Shown here: piece after piece, positions 33,701 through 47,616 of the stretch
Layout of the letters: every line of letters starts with the position of its first letter
Numbering within the stretch: position 1 is the stretch's first letter
DNA from: Seminavis robusta
Taxonomy: Eukaryota; Bacillariophyta; Bacillariophyceae; Naviculales; Naviculaceae
Length of the DNA stretch: 64,000 nucleotides
Assembly: GCA_903772945.1 (NCBI GenBank)
Contig: CAICTM010000366.1
Location: forward strand, 1 to 64,000
Direction: 5' to 3'
Notes under the pieces: generated by a model
The model's input: the letters and a program-made list of their open reading frames with translations, nothing else
What the model was told of the DNA's origin: nothing
Databases searched by the model: none
Program-made: the position numbers and the translations under genes

Positions 33701-36700
33701 GCCGTTGACTTATCCGGGAGTGCGTCCAGACCACAAAAGCGCCGCCAATTTTCAACACGGCTTTTGGCCACGTTCCACAGATCATCGAGGATTTCACCAG
33801 TTGTGATATCCGTGTTCAAATTTGTGAAATCTTCAGACACAAGTAACTCGGTTCCAATCAAGCCCCCGGCTTTCAGCTGATCCCAGCCAACTACTGATCC
33901 ATGCTTCCAATTGGGGCCGCTCTGCCTGGCCTTTTCCCTTACTAGCAGACACGTTTTCAGCACAGTCTGAGTTTTCTGTAGAAGCATCTTGATCTGGAAG
34001 CCAAAGACGTAGTGATCTCGTACAGAATGGTAGAGGTCCTTCTTGCCGCCGCAGAGCTGCTTGAGAACACGCTTTGCCAAAGAGGTAATTTTGGACGACT
34101 TGTTCGGTGACCCAATAATCTCACACAAGATGCAGAACCATCGAGAGATGCCTTCCGTCTCGTGGTTGGCAATCAACGCAAGAAGCTCCAAAGAAGCCTC
34201 GATCATTTCCATATCACCATCCAAGCGGAAAGAAGTGGCAATAGACGTAATGCTCGGATTTGAAGCGTCATCTGCAGTCGCCTGCAATACCGCGTCGGCT
34301 GAAAAATCATGTAACTTTTCACGGCTGCAGAATACACCGTTTAACAAATCCGACTGAGCCTTCTTCCTATCATATCTTGAGATAATCTTGAGAAACTCGT
34401 CCTTTCCATCTGCTCCACCTTGGTCCATGCTACCAGAACTTGATTTCCAGTTGTCAAGGATGTTCTCCAGGAGAGTACAAAGCTCCAGATGCAGCATGCT
34501 CGAGGATGTACTGGTCGAACTGAAAAGCCGCCAAAGCGTGTCCACCAGTTCTTGTTCATACTTTGATTTTGCCCTCTTTGGTTTCGCCGCGGGTTTTTCC
34601 CCAACTTGGTCTACCCACATGAAAAATTTACATCTCAAGGGCCGTTCCAAACCACAGACATAGAAGCGGCGATCTTTGTGCTCCCCACGTGCACACCGTC
34701 TCCTCGCAGCTGGAATACCGTGCACATCGCAGACGACTTGTTTGGATTCAGATTTTGTCTTTGACTGACCTGCCTTGCCGGCATCACTGCTGGTAGCAGC
34801 TTGTGGAGAACTTGGTTGGGAGTCGCCATCGATGATTTCAGGGACAAGGAGATACGCCAGGGCCCTCAAGCACAGAATCAAAGTTGGCCTTCCTGTGCGT
34901 TGAAACTCTTTTCTGTCCAGCGCAACAAAGCGCGACACTCCTTTCAAAACCTCCCCTGCTAACTTCTTGGCCCGTGTCAACTTTCCTCCTTGTTCGTTGG
35001 AATGGTGGACAAGATCTACCAAAAGACTGAGAATTAATGCAAGACTTGTTTCTCCCTTGCTGGCAACCAAGGCATTCGTAAAAAGACCCAACACACTCGA
35101 GAAGATGCTGTCGACAAAACCTTCCAGTGACTGATCCGCCTTATGGCTAACCTGCACTGTATCGTCATCTGCGGCATTGCCAAGACTGAGACGGAGAGCT
35201 CTTTGAAGCTCCTCGTTTTCATCTGCAGCGTCGTCGAATTGAGCGGTACTCCCAGAACCAGATTGAACATCCATTACTTCGGTTACATCTGCCTTGACGA
35301 TCGGAACTGGCTGCATTGCCTTGATCAAGGCGCAAGTGATGTTGATCACCTGCGATTCGAGTCGAGTCACATCAAGTCGTGAGGCGGTGGCATCAGGCGC
35401 ATCTGGGACATTCTGAGACATTCGCATATCCTGACTTACCTTTCCATTGATTACCACCTTTTCATCGGCACTGTCGTTTTTGGAATCCGCATACTCGCAT
35501 CCCAACCGATAGCAATCCTTACAGAGGTCAACATCGTGATCGTCCTCGAGCAGTGTGTAGCGAACACTCTTGATCGGGACTGATCGATTATTGTGTTGCA
35601 GAAGAGACAAAAGATGAGCTATGCGGGCACATGCAGATACAATGGACTCAAAACGACACGTCGCACCTGTTTCACAGTTATCGCACTGATAGCAAACCAG
35701 TCTGGCAGTGCGAAGAGCTGCAAACAAGTTGCTTGAAGGATCCCCACGCGGCTGGTCTGAAGACCCATACATCCGACAAAAGGAAGATATCGCGTGGCAG
35801 GACCTCTCCACTACAGCCAAGTTATCCGACTCCATTAGTTTTTGTACAATGATGAAGCTGGCAAGGTTCTTTCCTTGATCTGTCGCGGTACTGTCCGCAA
35901 TTGCACTTTCTGCCAGAGACAACTCGACAAAGAGTTCGCAAAGATCCTCGCATGGCAGCCCTCTAGTGATTCCTTCGCAGATGAGTTTGCTGGAGTCCAC
36001 TGCAATCGACCCAGAAGAGATCTTGTTCTCTGCTATCAAATCTGACGCCCTCAAATAGTTGATGGGTCGGCATCGTGCGATTAGCGACGATGTGCGTAGG
36101 CAGCTCCGCAATAGAGCTCTGATTGTGAACCAGACATTATCGAAACCGATGGAAGACTGTGAACCACTTCCATCAGCTGCCTTTGTAGCCTCGAGCAGCA
36201 CCTGGCAGCGGCTGAGTAACAAGGAACAACCTTGCAGTGCTCCCTCGTCCTTGACAGAGTTTCTTGCCTGTGGGCTAGGATAGAGCCTTGAAAGCAATTT
36301 ATCCACAGATTCGCGAATTGGTTTGTTGCGGTTAACCGCGGTTTGCTGAACAATTCGCTTCAGAAGATCGCTTTCTGTGGCTGGCAATGATGGCGCCTGA
36401 CCAAGAAGAGCGCAATGCGACTCGATCGCATGTGATGCCAAAACCATTGCTTTGGCCACTACGCTATCATCAGTTTCGCTGTTGTCGACTGTGGAAGCTT
36501 TGGTTGCATCAGTGGCCAAGACCTTCGGCAACCACATCTCGATTTCGCGCTTGTCATATGCGTAGACTTCGAGTGCATCGATGAGAGGGCTGCTACCTGC
36601 ATCGTGGGCTTGCGAGATTCCAATGGCAAGGACTCCAGTTCGAGCGGTCAGTGCCACCTCTTCGTCAGACAAAGAAACCGAGTACCACTTTTTCATGGCC

Positions 36701-39700
36701 GACTGGACTTCAACTGGTCTCCCTTGGACGAACACTTTCTTGGGAATGCAATCAGAGGACGTGGACCCAACTTGGAACCTTACAGCCGCAAAGGCCAGAT
36801 CGTTCTGCTTGGTAGCTTTAGACTGCTCGGATGACGACGACGACTCCGAGTTCTCGGCGGTTTTGAATGTAACCGTTAGTGTGAATCCTTCCCTTCGTGG
36901 ACTCATCAAAAACACACTGTTGTCTCTCGAAAGCTTCCTCTTCAGTTCCTTGGAGTCACTATAAACCGATGAAACAAAAAGAAGATGAGACAACCGCATG
37001 GCCCGACGCGCAATGATTATGTTCTTCACTCACCTCCCTAGACCATCTCCTCCGTACACGATCTCATCACCATCTTCCGAAAGATTTTTGAGCCGTTCGA
37101 ATATTGTGATTGGGTGGGTTGACAGAATCGACCGATCGCGCACAAACGGCATGATGCCGTCTTTGCCCTTTGGGGGGCTTTCTTTGGCTGGCTTTTCATC
37201 CTTTCCGTCAGTGTTTGACAATGACATGCCAACCTCCTCCCCATACAAAAGCATGCAGCCGTTCGATGTCACGGCACACAGAAAAGCTCTTTCTGCAAAG
37301 CGGGAGCCATCCTCAGCGTCTGGATTGGCTGCATCTTCGACACGGTAAGGCATCGAGAAAGCACAAAGCCCCTCGAATGACGAGTACAGACTTAGTCCAA
37401 GTCCAATAGAGTCGGAATCCCACGCAACTTCTCGAACCTTCACATCCACTTCATTGAATTCAACACACAGGAGCTTTGGTTGGTTTGTTCTCCACGAGCG
37501 CCCCACACATGCTACACGAAAGTACTGGCTGCCATCTTCGTACTGTGCTTGCCCCAGCTCAGTCCAATGAGTGTATGGGCCACCGATGCTGTATCCATTT
37601 GGCCCCGTACCCAGTGTTTCTGCGGAAATGGTGTGGGGCAACAATTCAAAGCTACCATTGATTTTCCCAGACATTCCAAGGGTCAGCGCCAGAACACAAG
37701 AGGAAGTGCACTTGTAGAGTAGCAAGTGAGATTGGGCCAGGTATGCGATACTAGACCCGTCTCCCAAGCTCTGAGAATGCGATCCCGGCAGTCCAATTGC
37801 AGCTGACTGGTAGGCTCGTGCTCCAGCAATGGGAAGGGCAGTAGAATCACTTGATTCAAACTGATGGTCCCCACGAGCAGAGAGCTTTCCATCGTTGTCG
37901 TACTCCAAATCCACACTGTAGAGCTTCCCACTCTCCAGCATGATGAAGAGGCTCGCAGCTGATGCTGGTCTTGCGCCAATGTTCGACCTCGACCCCAGTG
38001 GCATCGACAAATTCAGGGAGTATGCTGGTGTTACCGCCATGTCCCGAAGATTTGCATCAAAGCCGAGTCCAAAGCTTATGACTGGAAGAGCGCGATTGTC
38101 CTTGTCGGCTCGGGAAATATCAAATATAGACACAAACCGACCGCAACCAATGGCTACACAAGATTGCGAGCCCGGCACCCACGCACACTTGACAATGTAA
38201 TCTGTCTCGCATTCTGTTGGGTCCAGGTCAAGGGAAAGAGAAATCTGGCGTGCGACTCCATTGTGCGAATCCTTGAGCAAGGCAACACAGGCTTCGGAAG
38301 TTCCCCAAACCATCAAATGGCGATCGTTTTCAGGGCAGAGCATCATTCCAACAATATTGAACTTTGTTGCGGTCGAGCCGAGAATGCACATAGAGGACCT
38401 TGAGAGCAGGAGGTCCGACGATTCTGTTAGATGACGGACGTTCACAGCTGAGGCTGCACTGCAAAACAGCAATGAACATGGTTCGGCGATGACAAGACGG
38501 CCACGGCAATCTGCCACGACAGCAGCTCTGCTGATCTCGTTTTTGGACCTTTTCAGCCGCTCACTAGTGCTCCCAGTGAACTTGACTTGGAATGAGTTGG
38601 ACTTTGCTGCTCTGATAGGAATAATGCTCTTTTCAGCCAACGCTGTGATGGCCAGGACTTTCCCAATGCGCCGTTGAAGCGACTGGCGAAGAAACTCGTA
38701 TCTCTCGCATTCAATGGGCTCATATTCTTCGACTAATGCCTCTTCAAGAGATGCAGTGTTGCCTGAGCTGGAGCTCCATGCACTGAATCTCTGCCGCAGA
38801 AGCTCAAACAATCTTTCTAGCCATCCATTCTTCTTCGCTTCCATCATCAACTTGTTGACAGATTCTTGAGCCTTCTTTGGAAAGGATACCCGTGTTAGCT
38901 CAATGTAGAACTTTTCAGTGTCGATATCGCTGGATTGGCTTGACACGTCTTTGTTGTCAACTTTGGCCGCCCCGACCGCTTGCATTGGTTCAATTGGCCA
39001 CCCTTCCGTCTCGAACAGCTTCTGCACGCGGCTTCTCGGGAGGGTGGAGAGGCACTTGCAAGATACTCTGGAAATATCGCTGTCTCCGCCATCTTCGGCC
39101 CCACAGTCGCAAAAGAAGGAAGAGTACCTGGAGTAGCTAACATCGTGGCCATCATGACAGGTCAATGCGCACAGCGAACAGCACCCCTTATCCCAAGTAA
39201 GCCCACAAGTGTAGCAGTTGTACCAGTGCTGCCCATGAAAACCACTTTTGAGCGCATAGGAACAAGATTGCGGAGGGGGCTTCAATCCTTTCGCGTCACT
39301 TTTCGGCGCGCTTATTGAGGTTGCCAGGGTCTCCGAGCCCGTTGCAGATGCTGCAGAAGTGGGGGAGTCCTGACCTTTTCCTTTCCGAGTGAGGGCTGAC
39401 TGCATTTCCTGCAGATACCGAAAGAATTTGGTGACGGACTCGAGATTGTCCATGGCTTTCCCGTCGCCGTCGCCCTCCCCAGTGTCCATTGGTACATCAT
39501 CCAGAAGGAGTGATCCGATTCTTGGTAGACTATTGTTGCAGCTTCCAAACAGAAGGAGGACCTCCAGAAGGCTGTCACGTGCTTTCGAGTTGAGGGACAG
39601 CCATTTCCCAGATGCTGACAACAGAGTGTCAAAGACAAGTCCAACCCTTGAGAACTGGACCTGTCGACTCGACTGAGCACACAGCAAATATGCCAAAAGG

Positions 39701-42700
39701 GTGCAGATTTCCTGTTGAAAGGATCCGTCTTTGGAGTCATTGTCCACCTCAACGAGCGTAGACAAAAGTTTGGTAAGATCAGATTCGGGGAGAGAGTTGA
39801 ACACTTTCACAAGTGATTTGACAATGGGAAAATCGCACTGAGTCCCAGCGCGCAGCTTTTCGTATTCGAGGAAGGCGAGGCGCGATACTATCATTGCCAA
39901 GCATGTTCTTGTCTGAATATCAGCATGAGCTTTCCCAGTGACCACGATAGAAACCAAGTTCTCGATTGGGCGCTCGTGAAATTTGTCGTGCCATCTCCAC
40001 TTCGTCTCGTGTGGGGACATTGTGTCCTTGTCATACCCTTTCTTATCCAGTAGCGACAACATCGATGAAACTTCAACTCCACTTTCGGCAAGTGTATCCA
40101 CCTTGTAGCGCTTCGGATTGCACAGGAAGGCCAAGAGGCGGCTGCTGTCACGAGACTGCTGTCCATCCACTGGTCCCTCTTCGTTGCTCCAAAATTCGAT
40201 TACAGAAGCAAGACGCTCCAGAAAGAATGCGGAGGACATGGCGAAATCTTCGTTTCCTTTCTCAGTAATGTCCCAGTTGGCTTCTTGCATTTCGGTTACA
40301 ATCGTGATGGCAAATCGGAGCACTTCGAATCCTCGCACATGCTCGAAAGATCGAGCGTCTACCAGCAAGTTCGAAGCAACAGCGTGACATGAGAGACTGA
40401 CTGCCATGTCACCAGAACACTGAGCAGTGAATCGCGCCAATAAGGCTAGGGTCTCCGAAAGCAAGTCACGGAGGGACTTTGATGCGGTTGTGTTCATGGG
40501 TTGTCGCTCAACAATATCGAAATGAGAAAATATCCCTCGTTGATCAATTGTCGCGTCCTCCTTGGCCAAGGGGTGGGTCTTTCTCCCCCCTCTCGCCATG
40601 CCAAACCTCAACAAAGCAGTTGCAGGCATGAGGCAACTGATCGCGGTCTCACAAATTCCAAGCCAATTCTCTGCATCCAAGATCATCTTGTGAATTTCCT
40701 CCGGTCCAGAATCTTCCGATGCGTTGTCTCGACACGATGAAACCAATGTTGTTCCAAGAAGAACCTCCCACTGCCTATTCACACGAAGCTCCGAGGTCAT
40801 GATGGACGTATCCACTGTTCCACTTATCCAACTGTCTTGGTTGTCGTCGTTTGTTTCTTGAAATCTCCCCGGAATCCTCTGGGCTGCATTGGGGCACCAC
40901 GCTGACTTCGCTTCGTCAAAGTTCTCTGATGCACCCACGGAACTGAAGGGATCAGCCGAATCGACGCCGAAATCGCAAAGCGAAGCAATGACATCCCGTC
41001 TCTGCTCGAAATCAACGACATTTTGGGAGCTCAAGTAGGAACCTGGGTATTGAGAAATTATTTCAAAGCGAGTCAAGAGAACCACGATCTTCCTTGCCAA
41101 CAGTGCTTGGTCTTTGTCAAACATTGTTTTCTGTTTCTTGCGAAGTGCGTCTACAGCTTCTTGCAGTGCAAGCTTTTGGCGGCTCAACGCAGACGCAAGG
41201 AGGCCTGAAAGCGCCTTGACTGCCGATTGAGCATTTTCCAGGGCCTCGCTGGTTCCCACCCCAAACTGAAGTCGGCATTTCTCGTCGAGCCAGTCTGGAT
41301 GGGTTGGTGCTGCTCCAAAATTAGAACAAGCAGTTCGAAGCTTTTCACGCAACCTTGCTCCGGGATCGTTTTCTTCGTCATCCGAATCCACAGAATCCAA
41401 GTCTATAGGATCCCTTTCACTGTCCGAAGAGTAGCCACGCGGTCTCTTTCTCCTACTCGGGCACAAAGCTGACGAGGAGAAAATGTCGCTCCCTGGCTTG
41501 GTATGTGATGCAACTGCGAAAGTAATGTAGACAGCGGCCGCTTCGAGGGAGGCAAAGAGGGCAGGGGATGTCTCGTCAATCTTGAGCAAGGAAGCAAGAA
41601 GTGTTTCACCCGATGTGACGAAGGACTTCAAGCCCTTCTTCAGCTGGGCCGAGGTTGTCGCGCTTCTATCCTTCGCTTGTATGAGCTTCAATGGCAGAGG
41701 AAGAATACCCGAATACCCGTTGTACACATGCATGTCCATGTAGAGCCGACACATATCTTCTCGGATCCTGGAAATGATCTTCGGCATCTCAGTGTTCATC
41801 TTGTCCTTAGTCATAGCGTCAAATGAAGCGAGCGCGCTTTCCAAGGTACTGCTCTTGGATCTGTCGCCTCGTTGTTGAGTATCCCAAAGAGGCATGTTGC
41901 CCATGGCATTCCAGGCAGCGAAGATAAGTTGTCCACGGTCAACTCTGGCAGTTTTGAATCCCAACTCAAAGCACTGCTCCAAAATGTCCTTCATATCCTT
42001 TGCAGCCGAAGCACTCACGCCCTTTCCTTCACTCACTTCGGTAAGAGGTACCCGTGGCGACTCCCAGTCTGAGAAAACTCCCATGAAACTTCGTTCGCTT
42101 CGGTACCAATCGCCCTCGCTAGCAAAGTTGAGAACTTCCGAATATTGGTTGTTGTGCCGGACAATGTCGCTGAGTCGGGGGTGGAGCTCAGGGTACGCCA
42201 CCAAGATTGTGAGGTAAGAGCAGATAGTGACAACCCGGGCAATGAAACCGGCCACTTCGTTACTCTCGCAAACCTCCTCCAGTTCTTTCTCTGCAATCTT
42301 TTTGATGCGTTTTCGAACAGATTCAAGAAGCTGCGACAAGAGCTGGTTCTTTGCAGTGGGAGGAAGGCGACCGGCCGCAACAAGGAATATCCGGGTGTCT
42401 TGAAGACCCAAAGGTATTTCGTAGTCGACGATGGATCTATCATTCCCAGTGTAGCCTCCGCGGCCGTTGCAGTAAGATTCCAAGTCATCCATCGCCTTGA
42501 ATATTGACTTCATACAACCAAACGCAATGAAGCGATCTGATGGCGAATCGTAAGAGATCAGTTTGGGCTCCGAAATTTCAAATGATATTATTGCTCGAAA
42601 CGCAGGCGAGATCCACAGCGGCCAATCCTCATCATCGTTCGTTCCCTTGCTGACTGCCACAATTTTTCTGTATACGTCTACCCTGTTCGAGAAAGTAATC

Positions 42701-45700
42701 AATTGTTCTTCACCCGAGTCGTCCTGAGTCCGTCCGATTGCTTTGCAGAGCTTCAATTGTGACATCCTGAAACAATCACAAAGAGAAAGGAACATTGTGA
42801 ACCAACGACAGCGAAAGCAAGGGCTCAATGGTTTTCAACCGCCTACATGTTTGACTTACCATACATTTGTTTCATAGGATGCAAAGTTTGGCGCTTCGTA
42901 GACAGCAGGTTCCAGGCTACTCGCTGGCGGCTCGATCACGGTATTTGGGTCCATCATCTGTTCATTCAAAGAATAAGCAGTCCTAGGGATCATGACATGA
43001 TTGTCCAGTGCTTGAGTAAGCTCGATGATGTGCAGAATGTGATCCTTCGTCATTCCAATCTTCACGAACTGTCGCAAAGAGCGAGCGTCTTCATCGCTCG
43101 TGATGGCGACAGTTATGCATTTTGCCAGCAGATTATTGACTTCTTCCGCTAACGCGGCTCGTTGAGCATTCAATGGTCGTCTGTGCAAACGTACAAAAGA
43201 AACAGAAAGTATTATTGTGAGCAAAGAATCAATCATCATGACACTGCACAGGCATTTTGTTAAGCCACGGCGCACCTCTTATTCGTATCGATGTCCTCTT
43301 CGTCATTGACAGTCTCCTCCGCTGAGCCATCACTATTTTTGCGCTTCTTTCGGGCTGGCCCTTTTCCGCTCGAGTTGGCTCGTTTCTTCTGCTGTCCTCC
43401 ACTCTTCTCTGGGGAAGCGGCAGAAGAGACTTCAGCCAGAGTTTCGCTTCCGTAACAGCGCTCCACAATCCCCAGCAACATGGTATACAAGTTGCTGATT
43501 GGAGCTTCCTGCTGCGGTTCATCCTTGGGGGCTCGACCTCCACGTTTGGTTTGTTTGCGCCTCTGTTCCGCTCGCTTGCCCTTTCCACCTGCGACCGGTG
43601 CCACAACCGCTCGAAGCACGAGCACCAACGAATCTTCCTCTTTGTTGGAAGCCAAAACACCAGCAAACGTGCACGCCGGTGGCGACGCAGGGGATGAGTC
43701 ACCACCTGCCTTGCTGCTTCGTCTGCGAGCTGGAGCAACAGCGGACGGCGCAGAGGGCATTTGCGGTACTGGGATTGGCTCCGACAATTGTTTAATGGAT
43801 TCAGCCGATTTGTTGCTGTTGGCTCCTTCTTCCGTCCTATTGCTGTTATTGTTGTTGTGTTTATCCAGAGATTCCACAAACTGGGACAGAGCGTATTGGA
43901 TCAAAGGGACGTCCATGGGTCTTTTTTTGCGCTGCACGGGTTCATCGAGTGCATCCGGAGTCCCATCCACGGCCGTCGCCGACATGGCATCATCACGAAT
44001 AGTCTGCAACACAAAGGCTGCTGCGATTTTCTGCATTCGCTCCATGCACTGAGCCTGTTCTGCCAACGCCGATGCCGCTGTGCTTCCCGCCACAGGAGTA
44101 GCCGTCCCAGCTGCAGCTCGACAAAGACCTTCAATCACATGTCGCATGACAGGGATAAAACCAAGTACTTCCTCCTCCTGTTCGTTGTCAGCTTTTTTGG
44201 CGCCCTTTTTGGGCGGAGGTGGTCGTGGGAGTTCGTCCGAAGCGTCGTCGGATGGCACTTCCTCGTCGTCATTGACGAGCAATAATGCATGATTCTGATG
44301 ATGATTCACTTGCAAACAATCTTCGTGCGCCTGGAGTAGATTGTAGAGTACGACCGTGGCCACATTTCGTAGATCCGGCAAGACTGGTTTGGATGCTTTC
44401 TTGCCGGATGCTTTTTTGCCCGTAGTCGGTGTCTCGGTAGCCGCGGACAACGTGGTGGGAACAATATTCTTTGTATACGCTTCCAATCCTCCCGACGGAG
44501 CTCGTGTGCCACTGTGTCCATGAGATTCCGATACAATGCCCACGAGGCGACTGGCCAATGCCAAGAACGTGACATTCGAGGGCACTTGCATACTTTTGTT
44601 ATTGTCATCGTCATCATCCTTGACTTCATTGGCAAATGCCGTCATGTTGGCATGCCATTCCAACCGTCGTCGCAACATGGCGATCAATGATTCCAATACC
44701 CGTTTCTGTCCTTGTATACACCACGCCAGTGCCATGGAAGACCACCGTTTGGCGGCAATGCGACCATCAATTTTGGTGGAATTCACAGCGGCATTGGGTG
44801 ATTTTGGCGTGTCAGGTTTGTCATCTTCCACGACCAACAGCGCCTGAAAGCTGCGAATCAAGGGCGACACCACTACAATTGTCGTCGATGTGGCAGTTTC
44901 GGCAGTCGTCGTTTCGGCGGCCGCGGGACTAGCTCGACTGGATTTGCGCCGACTGTTGCTGCGTTTCACGGGAGCAGGACTATTTGTATTTGTGGAAGAA
45001 GAAGCTGTCTGTGGTGGTGGTAGATTCATCCCCAAGAGTGCCATCAAGCAGGGTTCTTCCCATTTGGCAATATCCTTGATATCCCGCGAGACCTCCTGAC
45101 AAATATCAATAAGATCCGTCTGAAAGACGGTCCAAATATTGAGTGCATGTGCTTCCAACTGCGATTGTGTTTGATTCCAAAACGTCAGCGCTTTCGATTC
45201 GGACGATTGCGCCAGCGGTGACAATGCCGCTGCCGTCGGAGACGACGCCACGGCGGTCGCCAACGACGACGCATATGCTTTCGGGCAGACTCTCGAAAAT
45301 CGAATGACAATATCCAATGCCAACGAAGCCGGTATCCAACACGCCAATGACAACGATGACATGCTATCGGCATCATCCAATCCATCCTGACATGCCATTT
45401 GTTCTAACGAAGCAGTCGCCGCCACGGTGATACTGAGAATGGCCCGTCCCAGCAAATTGCGTGCTCGATTCGCACATGCTTTTTCCAACAGTTTTGGCGC
45501 GGGCAACACAATGCGGGCCAATAGATACGACAACAGCGATAGCAATTGTGCCAATTGGACGGTATCGTCGGCCGATTGTAGCTGGGCCATTAATCGATTC
45601 AACATGTGCGTGGCGAGAAAGATCCAATATCCCGCCTTGGCAACCTTGTCGGGTGTTGTTGTTGTTGTGGTGGTGGTAGTAGTAGCATTGGCCGAGTCGG

Positions 45701-46439
45701 CATCTTTGTTGTTGGCAGCCGTGGGTGTGGTGGATCGAGCGCGCTTTTTCTTTTTTCCAGTCGCTGCTGTAGCTGTGGTCGTCGTGGCAGATGCTGTGCT
45801 AGTGGCTGTAGCTGTAGTCGTTGAGGCGGCTGTTTCGTTTGTACTCGCACTGGCAGCCGCCGCACTGCTGGTCGTCACAATGGCCGCTCCCGCCGTGGTA
45901 AGGTTGAGGACGGGTGAGGTTCCCTCGGCCAATGCCTGCAGGCATTTCTGACAGGTCTGTGGATCCAATGCCAAGCGACGCAATTCTTCCAGCAAAATTT
46001 GGAGCGGAGACGACGGCAACTCGGAATCCGTAGTCGTAGTTGCGTCTTCTGCTGCTGCTGATGGATCGCCTTGTTTCGATTTGGCAGCGGCTTGACTGAA
46101 TGAAATGAAATGAATGAACGACAAGAAATAGAACGCAATTCCAACAGAGAAAAATATGAGGAAAAAAAGATCGATGCATTGGCAGGCAATCCGTCAACTC
46201 TATGCAACAATAGAACATGATCCATCAATGCCGCTTCCAAGCACAACTGGAGATGCTTCATCCTCTACAAGCCGTCACCCCAATTTTCTAGTGTCTTTTC
46301 GGTCGTCCACGTTTCATCGTGGCATTCCATCCATCCAGACCAACAACGCTGGACAGACATTACTATCCGTACAGTACGTGTCTTACCTGCTCTTGCCTTT
46401 GGCCGCTGCGGGCTTTCGAGCTCTCTTCTTTCCAGCCAT
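30727..46439 (-). CDS. UBR4: Giant UBR4/BIG-type ubiquitin-pathway protein
   Basis: Six exons on the minus strand (46439-46387, 46095-43276, 43180-42860, 42766-37034, 36958-32423, 32332-30727) join in frame to 5022 residues, close to animal UBR4 and plant BIG (about 5100). The N-terminal 960 residues are helical with long Ala/Thr, Lys and Asp runs. The UBR zinc finger lies near 2230-2300 (HWYNCYTCGLTWDKGCCSLC ... CHDGHDVSYSRYSSFFCDCG), followed by a WD-like propeller region. A ZZ-like Cys cluster lies near 3395, a GRF-like finger near 3720 (ARRRCARGEHKDRRFYVCGL), and the UBR4 motif CPRC ... [22 protein letters not shown] near 4480-4510, split by an intron. UBR4 proteins recognise N-degrons and build ubiquitin chains. 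The region after the CRKCR motif is only about 520 residues against roughly 1300 in human, so the C-terminal catalytic hemi-RING part appears absent. An alternative is two separate genes, but the spliced frames argue for one. Confidence 0.85.
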
Positions 46440-47616
46440 TGTCTCAAGCGCAGCAAAGACACAACTCCTTGATCAATCACGGCACGGCAAGATCCGATCC
46501 TTTTCACTAACGATACACGCCAATGGCGACGGAATTCAATCTACTAACTCCTCTGCACCGACTGACTACTCCGGCAAATGACACCGCTACAGTACTACTG
46601 TCTCTCCTTCTTCTTCGTGATGGATGACACTGTCAGACAATCAAAGCAACGGTGTGAGTCTAGCTAGCTAGCAAGCAAGCTACGGTAGATCTAGCTAGTA
46701 CCGGTAGGAAGCGTAACAGTGAGGTTTTGAGACGGCAACAACTTGCTTTGTGTTTTGTGTGGACAGTCGACTGATTGGATTTGGAGGGAGAGGTGTCAAA
46801 AATGGGAGAAATTGATGGTTTGGTCAAAAACGTTTTGAAAAAAAGAATTGCGATGATAGAGATAGATCTAACGATTCAAAAGATAATAAGACAACAGAGC
46901 CGTCTTCTTCCTCAAGTACATGTACTAGCTAGCTAGTTAGAGTACTAGTAAGTAAGTTTACAACTGGATGCTTGGGACCAAGCAAGTGCATGACAGCGGA
47001 CTGCTCAGGTTGCATAACTTTCAGACAGAAGAGGCTGCAACTCGAGTTCCAGCTACTGCCATCGCTGCGTATGGGGAGCTCCATTTCCTGGCACATTGGG
47101 TACAAGAATGACAGGACGTTGGCACCAAAGCACAGGCAAGCAAATTCTACCCAAATAGCTCGCTATAGCTTGCTCTACTAGAATTTGACCAGAGATACTC
47201 TACTAGCTAGAGCTCTATGCATCAGCATGTAACTCTTGTGGAGGCGGTTGGAAGTTGGGAGTTCCTGTCATATACTTCGTTGATACTGCGCAGTATGAGT
47301 GTATGAGCAGCACAGCCTCCCTCGCTGACGCGTCAAGAGTTATGTTGGTGTCATCTTTTCAAGGTACACTTTTATCAATTCTTTCAATTCGTGCGAGATT
47401 TTCGCTTCCGTGAATCTTCCACGAATGACCACATTGCTGGGTTCGAGAAACGCACGGTTTGTTGTTGGCACATCAGAAGTAAGTTAGCTCGGGCTGATAC
47501 AGTCCTTTTAGTCTGACTCGATCCTGGCTCTACCACTGGTCTCACAAGGCGATGAAGTCGTCCCTATAAAAATTCAAACACAAGCAAGGGTATCCGAAAT
47601 ATCTTTTTTTGTCGCC
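46440..47616. other. Intergenic region
   Basis: No supported gene. The shared upstream region between UBR4 (-) and the nucleoside hydrolase (+) holds CTAGCTAG runs (46660-46700, 46925-46940) and AGTACCGGTAGG (about 46698-46709). Confidence 0.45.

Noticed and set aside
43260-46124. Separate gene (FANCI-like was considered)
   Set aside because: Its 3' end splices in phase to the UBR4 exons and I found no convincing FANCI motif; the spliced length fits UBR4.
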